A stretch of DNA of 35,549 bases from Clostridia bacterium (GTDB lineage Bacteria > Bacillota > Clostridia > Peptostreptococcales > Anaerovoracaceae): NCBI GenBank assembly GCA_024402995.1, contig JAKSSR010000009.1, positions 1-35,549 of the forward strand, read 5' to 3'. The notes below the pieces were generated by a model. The model searched no databases and was not told the DNA's origin. It saw only the letters and a list, made by a program, of their open reading frames with translations. The translations under genes and the position numbers were made by a program. Shown here piece by piece: positions 25,056-32,784 of the stretch; the stretch's first letter is position 1; each line of letters starts with the position of its first letter.

Positions 25056-27404
25056 TCACAATACTGACGCGATCAGGGTGAAAAGCAGCGAGCACACGTA
25101 TGCAATGGCACACTGGAAAACAATGACAACAAAAGCCCACTTAACGCCTAATTCTCTCCTTATGGCGGCAATTGCTGCTACACAAGGTGTGTAGAGGAGG
25201 CTGAATACCAGCAGAGCGCCTGCTGCGGCAGGAGTAAGAATGCCGAGAATGGCGCTTCCTGTACCGACGAGAACGTTGAGTGTAGATACAACACTTTCCT
25301 TTGCGATAAAACCGGAAATGAGAGCAGTCGAAATGCGCCAGTCTGCAAAACCGAGAGGTTTGAACACGGGAGCAATGGCTCCGGACAGAACAGCAAGAAT
25401 GCTCTGTGAGGAATCCTGAACCAGTCTGAAGCCGGTATCGAAGCTCTGCATGAACCAAATCAAGATTGACGCAATAAATATTACGGTAAACGCCCTCTGA
25501 AGGAAGTCTTTTGCCTTATCCCAGAGAAGCATTATGACGTTCTTTGCTCCGGGCAGCCGATAATTGGGCAGTTCCATGACAAAGGGGACAGCCTCACCTT
25601 TGAAAACGGTGCCCTTTGCCACAAGAGCGCAGATAACACCCACAAATATACCCAGTAAATAAAGGCCCAAAGTAATGAGTCCGGCCTTTCCGGGGAAGAA
25701 GGCATTGGCAAAGAAACCGTAGACGGGCAGCTTTGCAGTACAGCTCATAAACGGAGTAAGAGCTATAGTAAGCTTACGGTCACGGGCGGAAGGCAAAGTA
25801 CGGCTTGCCATAACGCCGGGAACAGTGCAGCCGAAGCCGATGAGAAGAGGCACAATGCTTCGTCCTGACAGGCCGATCTTACGAAGAAGCTTGTCGGTAA
25901 CAAAGGCAACTCTCGCCATATAGCCCGTATCCTCCAGCAAAGACAAGAAGAAGAACAGTACCACTATTATAGGCAGGAAGGACAGAACGCTGCCGACACC
26001 TGCAAATATACCGTCTATGACCAGAGAATGAAGGGACGCATCCACATTTGCCAGGGTCATTGCATTATCCACAAGAGCGGTAAATGCGTCGATGCCCCTT
26101 TCCAACAGACCCTGAAGCCAGGCACCGATGACATTAAAGGTAAGGAAGAATACCAGCCCCATAATGACCAGGAAGCTGGGGATGGCAGTATATTTTCCGG
26201 TCAGGATCTTGTCGATCTTCTCACTGCGTTCTCTTTCCTTGCTGGCGTGGGGCTTTACTACTGCAGCCTTGACCAGTTTCTCAATAAAGGTGAATCTCAT
26301 GTCAGCAATGGCCGCAGCTCTGTCCATGCCCCTTTCCTCTTCCATCTGGATAATAATGTGCTCCAGCATTTCCTTTTCATTCTGAGTAAGGTGAAGAGCC
26401 TCAAGAACTTCCTGATCGCCTTCCACAAGCTTTGTTGCGGCAAATCGAACGGGTATGCCCGCATCGGCGGCATGGTCCTCAACAAGGTGAATAATGGCAT
26501 GAAGAGCTCTGTGCACTGCAGCTCCTTCGCCGGTGCTGTCGCAAAAGTCAACGCGTCCCGGACGTTCGCGGTATTTGGCAACGTGAAGAGCATGGCGGAT
26601 AAGTTCGTCAATACCTTCATCTTTTGCTGCGGAAATGGGAACTACGGGAATACCCAGCATGCTTTCCATTTCGTTAATGTAAATGGCTCCGCCGTTTCCC
26701 CTGACCTCGTCCATCATGTTAAGGGCAAGGACCATGGGAACGTCCAGTTCTATGAGCTGCAAAGTAAGGTAAAGATTGCGCTCGATATTTGTAGCGTCGG
26801 TAATATTTATAATGCCAGTAGGCTTTTCGTCCAGAATAAATCTGCGGGAAACCAGTTCCTCGCTGGTATAGGGAGAAAGAGAATAAATGCCGGGAAGATC
26901 TGTAACCACTGTATCTGCGTTTCCGCGGATCGCTCCGTCCTTACGGTCTACGGTAACTCCGGGGAAATTGCCCACGTGCTGGTTGGAGCCTGTAAGCTGG
27001 TTGAAAAGCGTAGTCTTTCCGCAGTTCTGGTTGCCGGCAAGAGCAAAGCTTAAAATGCTTCCTTTAGGTAAAGGATTCTCATCGGCCTTGACGTGGTACT
27101 TGCCCTCTTCACCGAGCCCCGGGTGTTCCGTATGCTTGCCGAAACGGGCTGCTGCGCCGTGATGTTCGTCGCTGAGAGCGTCGATTTCCTCTATGTCTAT
27201 TTCCGCTGCATCGGCAATGCGCAGAGTGAGTTCATAACCGTGGATACGAAGCTCCATGGGGTCACCCATGGGAGCGAGTTTTATAACGGTAAGTTCAGCT
27301 CCGGGGATAACACCCATATCGAGAAAGTGCTGTCTGAGAGCCCCTTCTCCGCCTACTCTTACTACCCGTCCGCTCTGACCGGGCTGTAATTCCTTGAGAG
27401 TCAT
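25056..27404 (-). CDS. feoB: Ferrous iron transporter, FeoA-FeoB fusion
   Basis: Imports Fe(II) across the inner membrane, driven or gated by its G domain. 782 residues from ATG 27404; the in-frame TTG 18 bases earlier overlaps the ribosome binding site AAAGGA. Residues 1-75 are a complete FeoA (SH3-like) domain (LKELQPGQSGRVVRVGG). A linker of about 45 residues leads to the G domain with GNQNCGKT (124-131), then DLPGIYSLSPYT and NMMDE. The C-terminal membrane half has the Gate segments, including GFGCTVPGVMASRTL and FMSCTAKLPVYGF. No FeoC follows; instead the TetM-like gene does. The promoter carries a 13-bp-arm palindrome that probably makes expression iron-dependent. Confidence 0.95.
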   Translation of the reverse strand: MTLKELQPGQSGRVVRVGGEGALRQHFLDMGVIPGAELTVIKLAPMGDPMELRIHGYELTLRIADAAEIDIEEIDALSDEHHGAAARFGKHTEHPGLGEEGKYHVKADENPLPKGSILSFALAGNQNCGKTTLFNQLTGSNQHVGNFPGVTVDRKDGAIRGNADTVVTDLPGIYSLSPYTSEELVSRRFILDEKPTGIINITDATNIERNLYLTLQLIELDVPMVLALNMMDEVRGNGGAIYINEMESMLGIPVVPISAAKDEGIDELIRHALHVAKYRERPGRVDFCDSTGEGAAVHRALHAIIHLVEDHAADAGIPVRFAATKLVEGDQEVLEALHLTQNEKEMLEHIIIQMEEERGMDRAAAIADMRFTFIEKLVKAAVVKPHASKERERSEKIDKILTGKYTAIPSFLVIMGLVFFLTFNVIGAWLQGLLERGIDAFTALVDNAMTLANVDASLHSLVIDGIFAGVGSVLSFLPIIVVLFFFLSLLEDTGYMARVAFVTDKLLRKIGLSGRSIVPLLIGFGCTVPGVMASRTLPSARDRKLTIALTPFMSCTAKLPVYGFFANAFFPGKAGLITLGLYLLGIFVGVICALVAKGTVFKGEAVPFVMELPNYRLPGAKNVIMLLWDKAKDFLQRAFTVIFIASILIWFMQSFDTGFRLVQDSSQSILAVLSGAIAPVFKPLGFADWRISTALISGFIAKESVVSTLNVLVGTGSAILGILTPAAAGALLVFSLLYTPCVAAIAAIRRELGVKWAFVVIVFQCAIAYVCSLLFTLIASVL

Positions 27405-27438
27405 TATATAAGATCCTTTCAAAACTGAAACAGTAAAA

Positions 27439-27470
27439 TACCGTAAGTTAGCATATACTAACTTACGGTA
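27439..27470. promoter_or_regulatory. Perfect 13-bp-arm palindrome over the feoAB promoter (candidate iron operator)
   Basis: TACCGTAAGTTAG (27439-27451) and CTAACTTACGGTA (27458-27470) are perfectly complementary around CATATA. It covers the -10 box and most of the spacer. The inner half TAAGTTAG/CTAACTTA resembles the TAGGTTAG/CTAACCTA halves of DtxR/IdeR-type iron boxes, with a wider centre; it does not look like a Fur box. Little U-run follows on the minus strand, so a terminator for mscL is less likely but not excluded. Confidence 0.65.
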
Positions 27471-27478
27471 AATGTCAA
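27450..27478 (-). promoter_or_regulatory. Promoter of feoAB
   Basis: On the minus strand TTGACA (27473-27478), a 17-base spacer and TATGCT (27450-27455). The palindrome overlaps the spacer and -10, as expected for a repressed promoter. Confidence 0.75.
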
Positions 27479-27500
27479 TAAGTATAAATTATTCGTTTTA

Positions 27501-27965
27501 TTACTTGTTCTTGAGCAGATCTCTGATCTCGGTCAGAAGGGCTTCTTCCTTGGTGGGTTCAGGTTCTGCAGCGGGTTCTTCTGCAGGTGCTTCAGCTGCT
27601 GCTTCTGCGGCCTTCTTTGCTTCCATCTTTGCGCGGAACTTGTTCATGGAACGTACAACGAGGAAGATGACAAAGGCGACGATCAGGAAATTGACAATAG
27701 CCTGAATGAAGCTGCCGTAGCAGATAGCTGCTTCGGCAACGCCTGCTGCTTCGTCTGCAGGAGTGATGACGATCTTAAGATTATCGAAGTTGATGCCTCC
27801 GATAATAGCCCCGATAATAGGCATGACGATGTGGTTGACAAGAGAGTTTACGATAGCGGTAAAGGCGCTGCCGATGATCATGCCGACTGCCAGGTCCATG
27901 ACGTTGCCGCGGCTGATGAATTCCTTAAACTCTGCGAAAAATCCTTTTTTCTTTTCTGCTGCCAT
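27501..27965 (-). CDS. mscL: Large-conductance mechanosensitive channel
   Basis: Homopentameric safety valve that opens under hypo-osmotic membrane tension. 154 residues, slightly long. The N-terminus FFAEFKEFISRGNVMDLAVG and the first helix MIIGSAFTAIVNSLVNHIVM are the family signature. A second helix (IQAIVNFLIVAFVIFLVV) and a C-terminal bundle helix follow. An Ala/Glu/Pro-rich spacer before the last helix (EAAAEAPAEEPAAEPEPT) accounts for the extra length. Its ATG directly follows the TAA of the acyl-CoA synthetase gene, with GAGGAG in that gene's tail as ribosome site. Confidence 0.97.
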   Translation of the reverse strand: MAAEKKKGFFAEFKEFISRGNVMDLAVGMIIGSAFTAIVNSLVNHIVMPIIGAIIGGINFDNLKIVITPADEAAGVAEAAICYGSFIQAIVNFLIVAFVIFLVVRSMNKFRAKMEAKKAAEAAAEAPAEEPAAEPEPTKEEALLTEIRDLLKNK

Positions 27966-29687
27966 TTATTTCTCCTCACTTACAGGGGCCTGCTGTCCGA
28001 GACCCGCTCTCTTTATCTTGCGCGACGCAGTCTTGGGGAACTCCGTCGTTCTGATACGTACTGTGTGGACCTGTTTGTAAATAGGCAGATCCACGTTGAT
28101 CTTTTCTATTTCCTCCAGGAAGTATTTCTGCATTTCCTGCTTTTCTCTTCCTGCGGCATAGCTGATTTCAGGGTAAATCTCCGCACAGAGCGCTACTTCG
28201 TTGCCCTGCTCATCCTTGAGAGAGTAGACGACGATCTCGCTGATCTCGGGAATTACCGCAATGTAGCTTTCGATTTCTTCGGGGTAAACGTTCTTGCCGT
28301 TTTTAAGGACAATAAGGTTCTTTTCCCTTCCGGTAATGAAAAGCTTGTCGTCGACGATTTTACCATAGTCTCCGGTATTAAACCACCCATCAGACAGGAC
28401 TTTCGCCGTTTCTTCCGGATTCTTGTAATATCCCATCATAACAGTGTCGCCCTTGACAAATATTAGGCCCTCACCCTCAGCGTTGGGTTCACGTATTTCT
28501 ACGTCGATACAGGGGAGCAGGCACCCGACTGAACGGTAGTCGTTGTAGTTGTCCATGTTGGCAGAAACCAGGGGACTGCACTCGGTAATACCGTAGCCGT
28601 TGCAAAGGTCGATACCGATACCGTCAAAGAAGGACGCAACGTCGCTTCTGATGGGAGCGCCGCCGCAAACTATCTTCTTGATATTGGTACCGAAAACCGC
28701 TCTCAGGTCCTTGAACAGGACCTTGCGCAGATCGATATGCACCTTGCGGAGACCTGCGGAGAATTTCAGCAGCTTTCTGACTGTCTCTGCCTTTCCGGAC
28801 TTTTCAAGGGTCTTCCAGATCTTCTTATAGAAGTTTTCCACGAAGAGAGGCACAAGCATCACTATGTAAGGATTGTACTTCTTCAGGTTGTCTGCGACAG
28901 TTCTCAGATTCTCATTGATGCAGACGGTTGCGCCGTGATGCAGGCAGACGAGAATGTCGCAGGTAGATTCGTAGGTGTGGTTATAGGGAAGAACGGAAAG
29001 AGAAATGGGCATAACGCTTGATACCATCATGCCGTAATAGACGCAGCTTCTCAGGTTGTGTCTGCTGAGCATGACGCCCTTTGCCTTTCCCGTAGTTCCT
29101 GAAGTGTAAACAATTACGCCAAGGTCTTCATCAACGGGCTTTTCGTCAATATATGCGGTATTGCCCCCTTCAAGAGCCTTACGTCCCATGGCCATAAGCT
29201 CCTCGGCGGCCATGAAGCGGCCTTCGGCTGTTTCTTTGGGATCATAGATTATGAACTTTTTGATCCAGGGCATTTTATCTGCGTTTTCACGGAACTTTGC
29301 CTCAAAGGATCTTGTTGTAAATACATATTCGGCGTCGGAATGTTCGATTACGTTGATAAGTTCACCGAAGGGAAGTTCCTTATCTGCCGGAATGTATACG
29401 TTGTCTGAGCCTAAGACAGTAAGATAAGTGACTATCCAGCTGTAGCAGTTTTCGCCTACCATTGCGATGTGACTGCCGTGGATGCCCATTTCCGTAAGGC
29501 CTGTTCCAAGGGCATTGACATCAGCCTGGAATTCCCTGAAGGTCTTAGTTCTGTCTTCTTTCTTTACGGTATATCTATATGCGATCGCATCGGGATTCTT
29601 CTCCACCTGCTGTGCGATCATTTCCTTGAAATCTCCAAAAGGTTCAACGGAATGCAGGGGATGTCTTTCATTGTTGGAATATCTCAT
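27966..29687 (-). CDS. AMP-forming acyl-CoA synthetase (long-chain fatty acid-CoA ligase-like)
   Basis: Activates a carboxylic acid with ATP and CoA through an acyl-adenylate. 573 residues. The phosphate loop YTSGTTGKAKGVML (194-207) is clear, as are NGYGITECSP (A5-type motif), SDGWFNTGDYG (A7) and the A10-type lysine region near the C-terminus (TASRKIKR). The overall type is closest to long-chain fatty acyl-CoA synthetases, but the substrate cannot be fixed by eye. AGGAGG lies 7 bases before the ATG. It lies between citXG (34 bases upstream) and mscL (no gap), with no terminator in between, and near a lipid kinase, which suggests a membrane-lipid role. Confidence 0.9.
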   Translation of the reverse strand: MRYSNNERHPLHSVEPFGDFKEMIAQQVEKNPDAIAYRYTVKKEDRTKTFREFQADVNALGTGLTEMGIHGSHIAMVGENCYSWIVTYLTVLGSDNVYIPADKELPFGELINVIEHSDAEYVFTTRSFEAKFRENADKMPWIKKFIIYDPKETAEGRFMAAEELMAMGRKALEGGNTAYIDEKPVDEDLGVIVYTSGTTGKAKGVMLSRHNLRSCVYYGMMVSSVMPISLSVLPYNHTYESTCDILVCLHHGATVCINENLRTVADNLKKYNPYIVMLVPLFVENFYKKIWKTLEKSGKAETVRKLLKFSAGLRKVHIDLRKVLFKDLRAVFGTNIKKIVCGGAPIRSDVASFFDGIGIDLCNGYGITECSPLVSANMDNYNDYRSVGCLLPCIDVEIREPNAEGEGLIFVKGDTVMMGYYKNPEETAKVLSDGWFNTGDYGKIVDDKLFITGREKNLIVLKNGKNVYPEEIESYIAVIPEISEIVVYSLKDEQGNEVALCAEIYPEISYAAGREKQEMQKYFLEEIEKINVDLPIYKQVHTVRIRTTEFPKTASRKIKRAGLGQQAPVSEEK

Positions 29688-29721
29688 AATCAGCCTCCTG
29701 ACTGAGGTCCGACAAGAGTTA

Positions 29722-30918
29722 CTAAAGCTTTCTCAGCAGCAGAGAAAGGGCCAGAGTATCGGCCGCTCCACCGGGACTGAGGTTCTTCTCAATGAGAACC
29801 TTGTCCATTTCCGCAAGGCCTTCCTTAAGGCCGTCGGGCCGCAGAAGAAGTCTCCGGGACTCTCTTTGGACGAATGCAAGAGCTTCTTCCCCTCCTCTGT
29901 AAAGAAGATTGGAATCGGTAAGCTCTGCCATAATTGAGCATAAAGCTCTGTAAGCATCTGAGACTGCAAGTATTTGTGCCCCTTTGAATGCAAGCGGATA
30001 GCCCTTCAGCGCTTCTTCAAGAGCGCGTCCTCCCTTGTGAGTGCCTTCCGACACTCCGCGGAGTTCCTTGCCGCGGGCAAGGCTGACTATTCTCTCCTGA
30101 AGCTCTCCGCCTCTCATTGCGCAGGCCCCATAGGCCCCGAGAGTGAGGGCAAAGCTGAATATGGCACCTTTGTGAGTATTGACACCACGGGTCTTATTCA
30201 GCATGGCTTTTTCCGCTTCAATTCCTTCGGCAATAAGCTGGTCTATGCAGTCGTCACTGCGCGCACCGATAACGAAGAATCTCCTGAAATGCTCTGACAA
30301 TACCTCGGCACTGTCAAGGAACATCCCCAGATCCATGTCTTTGTGCGCACCGTTGTTGGCAGAATCCACAAGCCCGGGTTTAGGCGTAAGGCTTGCTTCT
30401 TCCTTAAGTGCTTCTACCGCCATTTTTGAAACAATGGCTGACACGTAATCGATTATTAGTCCGTCAGTCACCTCCTTTATTACATCCAAACCGTGAGCCC
30501 TGCTCCTTGAGCAAAGAGTCACGGGACCGCCGCATACAATGCAGCGCCTTATTTCGGGTCGGGAAAGCTTAATGCCGTCCGTTCCGATAACGTCAAAATC
30601 AAAAAGCCTCTCTTCGACGCCAAGAGCAGTGTCCTTAAGGAACTGAGCAGGAAGATCATAGCACAGCAAGGCGTGAGGTCCGCACTTTCCGCTGCGGACT
30701 GTCTTTTTCACAGGCTCTGCGCCGACGGCATTTTCAAAGATCCTAAGACCTTCTTTGAACATGAATTCTATGGCCGGAGTGGATTTAATGTCACCGGCAA
30801 TATTCATGGAAAGTGAAACAAGAGGAAGACCTGTTTCCTTCAGCATCTCAGCCTGCAGGAAGGCCCTCTCCTCTCTTTCCGCCATCATTTCTGTCAGTTC
30901 AACTTTTTCTATGATCAT
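29722..30918 (-). CDS. citXG: CitX-CitG fusion for citrate lyase prosthetic-group synthesis and attachment
   Basis: Citrate lyase carries a phosphoribosyl-dephospho-CoA group on its acyl carrier subunit. CitG makes the triphosphoribosyl precursor and CitX transfers it. In this 398-residue protein residues 1-150 match CitX (REERAFLQAEML, PLVSLSMNIAGDIK, ERLFDFDVIGTDGIKLSR, CIVCGGPVTLCSRSRAH). Residues 155-398 match CitG (EASLTPKPGLVDSANNGAHK, RGVNTHKGAIFS, EGTHKGG, SPGGAADTLALS). The same domain order is known in CitXG of other bacteria. It overlaps the lipid kinase stop by 4 bases (ATGA). Citrate lyase subunits citDEF and CitC are not in this window, so the target lies elsewhere. Confidence 0.92.
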   Translation of the reverse strand: MIIEKVELTEMMAEREERAFLQAEMLKETGLPLVSLSMNIAGDIKSTPAIEFMFKEGLRIFENAVGAEPVKKTVRSGKCGPHALLCYDLPAQFLKDTALGVEERLFDFDVIGTDGIKLSRPEIRRCIVCGGPVTLCSRSRAHGLDVIKEVTDGLIIDYVSAIVSKMAVEALKEEASLTPKPGLVDSANNGAHKDMDLGMFLDSAEVLSEHFRRFFVIGARSDDCIDQLIAEGIEAEKAMLNKTRGVNTHKGAIFSFALTLGAYGACAMRGGELQERIVSLARGKELRGVSEGTHKGGRALEEALKGYPLAFKGAQILAVSDAYRALCSIMAELTDSNLLYRGGEEALAFVQRESRRLLLRPDGLKEGLAEMDKVLIEKNLSPGGAADTLALSLLLRKL

Positions 30919-31805
30919 TTATATAACGTAAGTGCGTCGTGGATATTTTCAATAACTATGTGATTTAAGCCTGGTTTCTTTTCTCCGTCCAGAGACCAGT
31001 CTATGCTCTTGGGCATAGACAGCTCTATCCTGGAGGAACGCAGATATGTAAACATATAATTGTCCCTGAATTCGCCGGCGGCAACGCCTACGGCAATATC
31101 GTTGAGTTCGCCTATGTCCTTGGGATACTTGACCAGCAGTATCTCAAACATACCGTCATGAAGTTCGTCATTGGTTACGGGAATATGGAGAAATCCGGCC
31201 ATACGCTTGGTGTTGCTTATAGCGCCGAAAATGTACTTGTCTGTAAAAGTTACGTCATCGGTAGTGACAGTGACCTTATGGGGCTTGATGCTTGTAATAT
31301 CCTTAAGACCTTCCATAAGGTAAGCAAAGTGGCCGAGAACGTTTTTCAGTTCCTGAGGAGCTGAATATGAAGCATTGGTAAAAGCTCCGAAGGAAGCAAC
31401 ATAGTTAAAATAATCGCTTCCGTTGAAAAGGCCCACATCCAGCAGGAAAGGCTTTTCTCTGCATATTCCCTGAGCCGCGACCGCCGGGATCCTGGCAAGT
31501 CCCAGGTTGTCGGCAAAGTCATTGGTGCTTCCGGCGGGAATATAGCCAATGGGAATCCCCGATCCGCTGCGAATAACGCCGGTAACCACTTCGTTCATGG
31601 TACCGTCACCGCCGCAGCATGCGACCATGTCATAACCGTTTGATGCGGCCTCATAGGCCAGATCTATGGCATGGCCCCTTCTCTGTGTTATCTGGGTTGT
31701 CACCTGATATCCTGCCTTGCAGAATTCGTTTACTATGTCGAACATTGCAGTTCTGCTCTTCATGGTACCTGCAACAGGATTTGTTATAAACAAGACCTTT
31801 TTCAT
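30915..31805 (-). CDS. Diacylglycerol/lipid kinase family protein (YegS/DgkB type)
   Basis: Phosphorylates lipids such as diacylglycerol with ATP; soluble or membrane-associated. 296 residues. The N-terminus FITNPVAGTMKSR, the nucleotide-binding GGDGTMNEVVTGV and PAGSTNDFADNLG are the DAGK catalytic-domain signature. The C-terminal beta-rich domain includes DGMFEILLVKYP and SLDGEKKPG. The ATG at 31805 has GGAG 8 bases upstream. It follows the tRNA-Leu terminator with only about 25 bases between, so it may depend on read-through or on a weak promoter inside that gap. B. subtilis DgkB recycles diacylglycerol from lipoteichoic acid synthesis; whether this is its ortholog is not certain. Confidence 0.92.
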   Translation of the reverse strand: MKKVLFITNPVAGTMKSRTAMFDIVNEFCKAGYQVTTQITQRRGHAIDLAYEAASNGYDMVACCGGDGTMNEVVTGVIRSGSGIPIGYIPAGSTNDFADNLGLARIPAVAAQGICREKPFLLDVGLFNGSDYFNYVASFGAFTNASYSAPQELKNVLGHFAYLMEGLKDITSIKPHKVTVTTDDVTFTDKYIFGAISNTKRMAGFLHIPVTNDELHDGMFEILLVKYPKDIGELNDIAVGVAAGEFRDNYMFTYLRSSRIELSMPKSIDWSLDGEKKPGLNHIVIENIHDALTLYK

Positions 31806-31832
31806 TGGTTCTCCGTTAATGTAAATATTACG

Positions 31833-31860
31833 AAAAAAGCGAGCTCCGTAAGGAACCCGC
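31833..31860 (-). terminator. Intrinsic terminator after tRNA-Leu
   Basis: On the minus strand GCGGGTTCC, loop TTAC, GGAGCTCGC forms a 9-pair stem with two G-U pairs, followed by TTTTTT. It starts 10 bases after the tRNA CCA end. Confidence 0.85.
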
Positions 31861-31869
31861 CTTTACTTG

Positions 31870-31954
31870 TGGTGCGGTATAATGGACTTGAACCATCACG
31901 GTGTTACCCATACGGCCCTCAACCGTACGCGTCTGCCAATTCCGCCAATACCGC
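31870..31954 (-). tRNA. tRNA-Leu (anticodon GAG)
   Basis: 85 bases with the acceptor stem GCGGTAT/ATACCGC and discriminator A. The 3' CCA is encoded. The anticodon stem is TACGG/CCGTA around TTGAGGG, giving anticodon GAG for CUC/CUU. A long class II variable arm (TGGGTAACACCG) and T-loop TTCAAGT complete the leucine tRNA fold. Confidence 0.96.
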
Positions 31955-31969
31955 GTCTCAACAATAAAG

Positions 31970-31998
31970 AGTATAGCACTGAGCCCTTAGCGTGTCAA
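31970..31998 (-). promoter_or_regulatory. Promoter of tRNA-Leu
   Basis: On the minus strand a perfect TTGACA (31993-31998), 17 bases, and TATACT (31970-31975) lie 15 bases before the mature tRNA 5' end. Confidence 0.88.
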
Positions 31999-32026
31999 GA
32001 AGTATTTTCTTTTCAGGGACACTTTT

Positions 32027-32767
32027 TTAACTCAGCAGAGCAATTGCCAGACACATAATAGGATAGCCTGCGTAAAATACCCTTCTGAGCGCTAAACTGT
32101 TAGGACCACGGTCACCATTGTAGCACCAGATTGCCAAAAGCGCAAGAAGCGAAAAGGCCTGTGCCGGCATCTTGTACATATACCCGCCTATTACAGGTGA
32201 CATAATAAAATCTGAAGCTGCGGAAACCGCTATGAGAGCAAGGCTTACAAACTGCATGAGTTTTGTATATCTTACTCCTGACGCAATGTAGAAAACCATT
32301 ATAATAGCCGGGCCCATGCGTCCCATATCAAAACCCATACTTGAACCGAGCCAGCCGGCAGCCCAACATGAGAAAACCGCAGTTCCTCCTGTCAAAATGA
32401 CATTGTCCCATTTTTCGCGGACAGCCCTTACCAGAGACATGCACAGAAATCCGAAATACAGAGTGAACATTATGTTCTGATTTCTGGGGAATGAAATTGC
32501 TCTGGCAACCATCAGATTGTACGGTATTTCCGATATGACGGCAAATATGGCAAGCCTGACCGCAAAAAGCTTGCGGTCAGACGTCTTATTAAAGCCTTCT
32601 GCAAGAAGGAAAGCAAATATTGGGAACGCAAACCAGTTCAGCTGCATTACCCAATTCTGTCCGGGAATGAGATAGGTCCAGATACAGTCGCATATCATTG
32701 CGCAAACGGCAAAGATTCTCAATGCAAGGGAATTTATTCCTTTTTTACCTTCGGTATATAAAATCAT
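32027..32767 (-). CDS. TraX-family integral membrane protein
   Basis: 246 residues with about eight hydrophobic segments. FAFPIFAFLLAEGFNKTSDR, then RLAIFAVISEIPYNLM and the late WCYNGDRG plus FYAGYPIMCLAIALL match the TraX family. TraX itself acetylates F-pilin, but chromosomal relatives in Clostridia have no known pilin target, so an acyltransferase role is possible and unproven. It follows asnA by 17 bases without a visible ribosome binding site (the ATG is preceded by ACACAGTTTTA), so it may be translated by coupling. No conjugation genes are nearby. Confidence 0.85.
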   Translation of the reverse strand: MILYTEGKKGINSLALRIFAVCAMICDCIWTYLIPGQNWVMQLNWFAFPIFAFLLAEGFNKTSDRKLFAVRLAIFAVISEIPYNLMVARAISFPRNQNIMFTLYFGFLCMSLVRAVREKWDNVILTGGTAVFSCWAAGWLGSSMGFDMGRMGPAIIMVFYIASGVRYTKLMQFVSLALIAVSAASDFIMSPVIGGYMYKMPAQAFSLLALLAIWCYNGDRGPNSLALRRVFYAGYPIMCLAIALLS

Positions 32768-32784
32768 TAAAACTGTGTACTGAC

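Noticed and set aside
27439..27470. Reading the feoAB palindrome simply as the mscL terminator
   Set aside because: The stem is not GC-rich at its base and only TTTT interrupted by other bases follows. The exact overlap with a consensus promoter favours an operator, though a dual role cannot be excluded.
31806..31832. Dedicated promoter for the lipid kinase gene
   Set aside because: A TAATAT-like box is present but no acceptable -35 lies at the right distance, so none was annotated.
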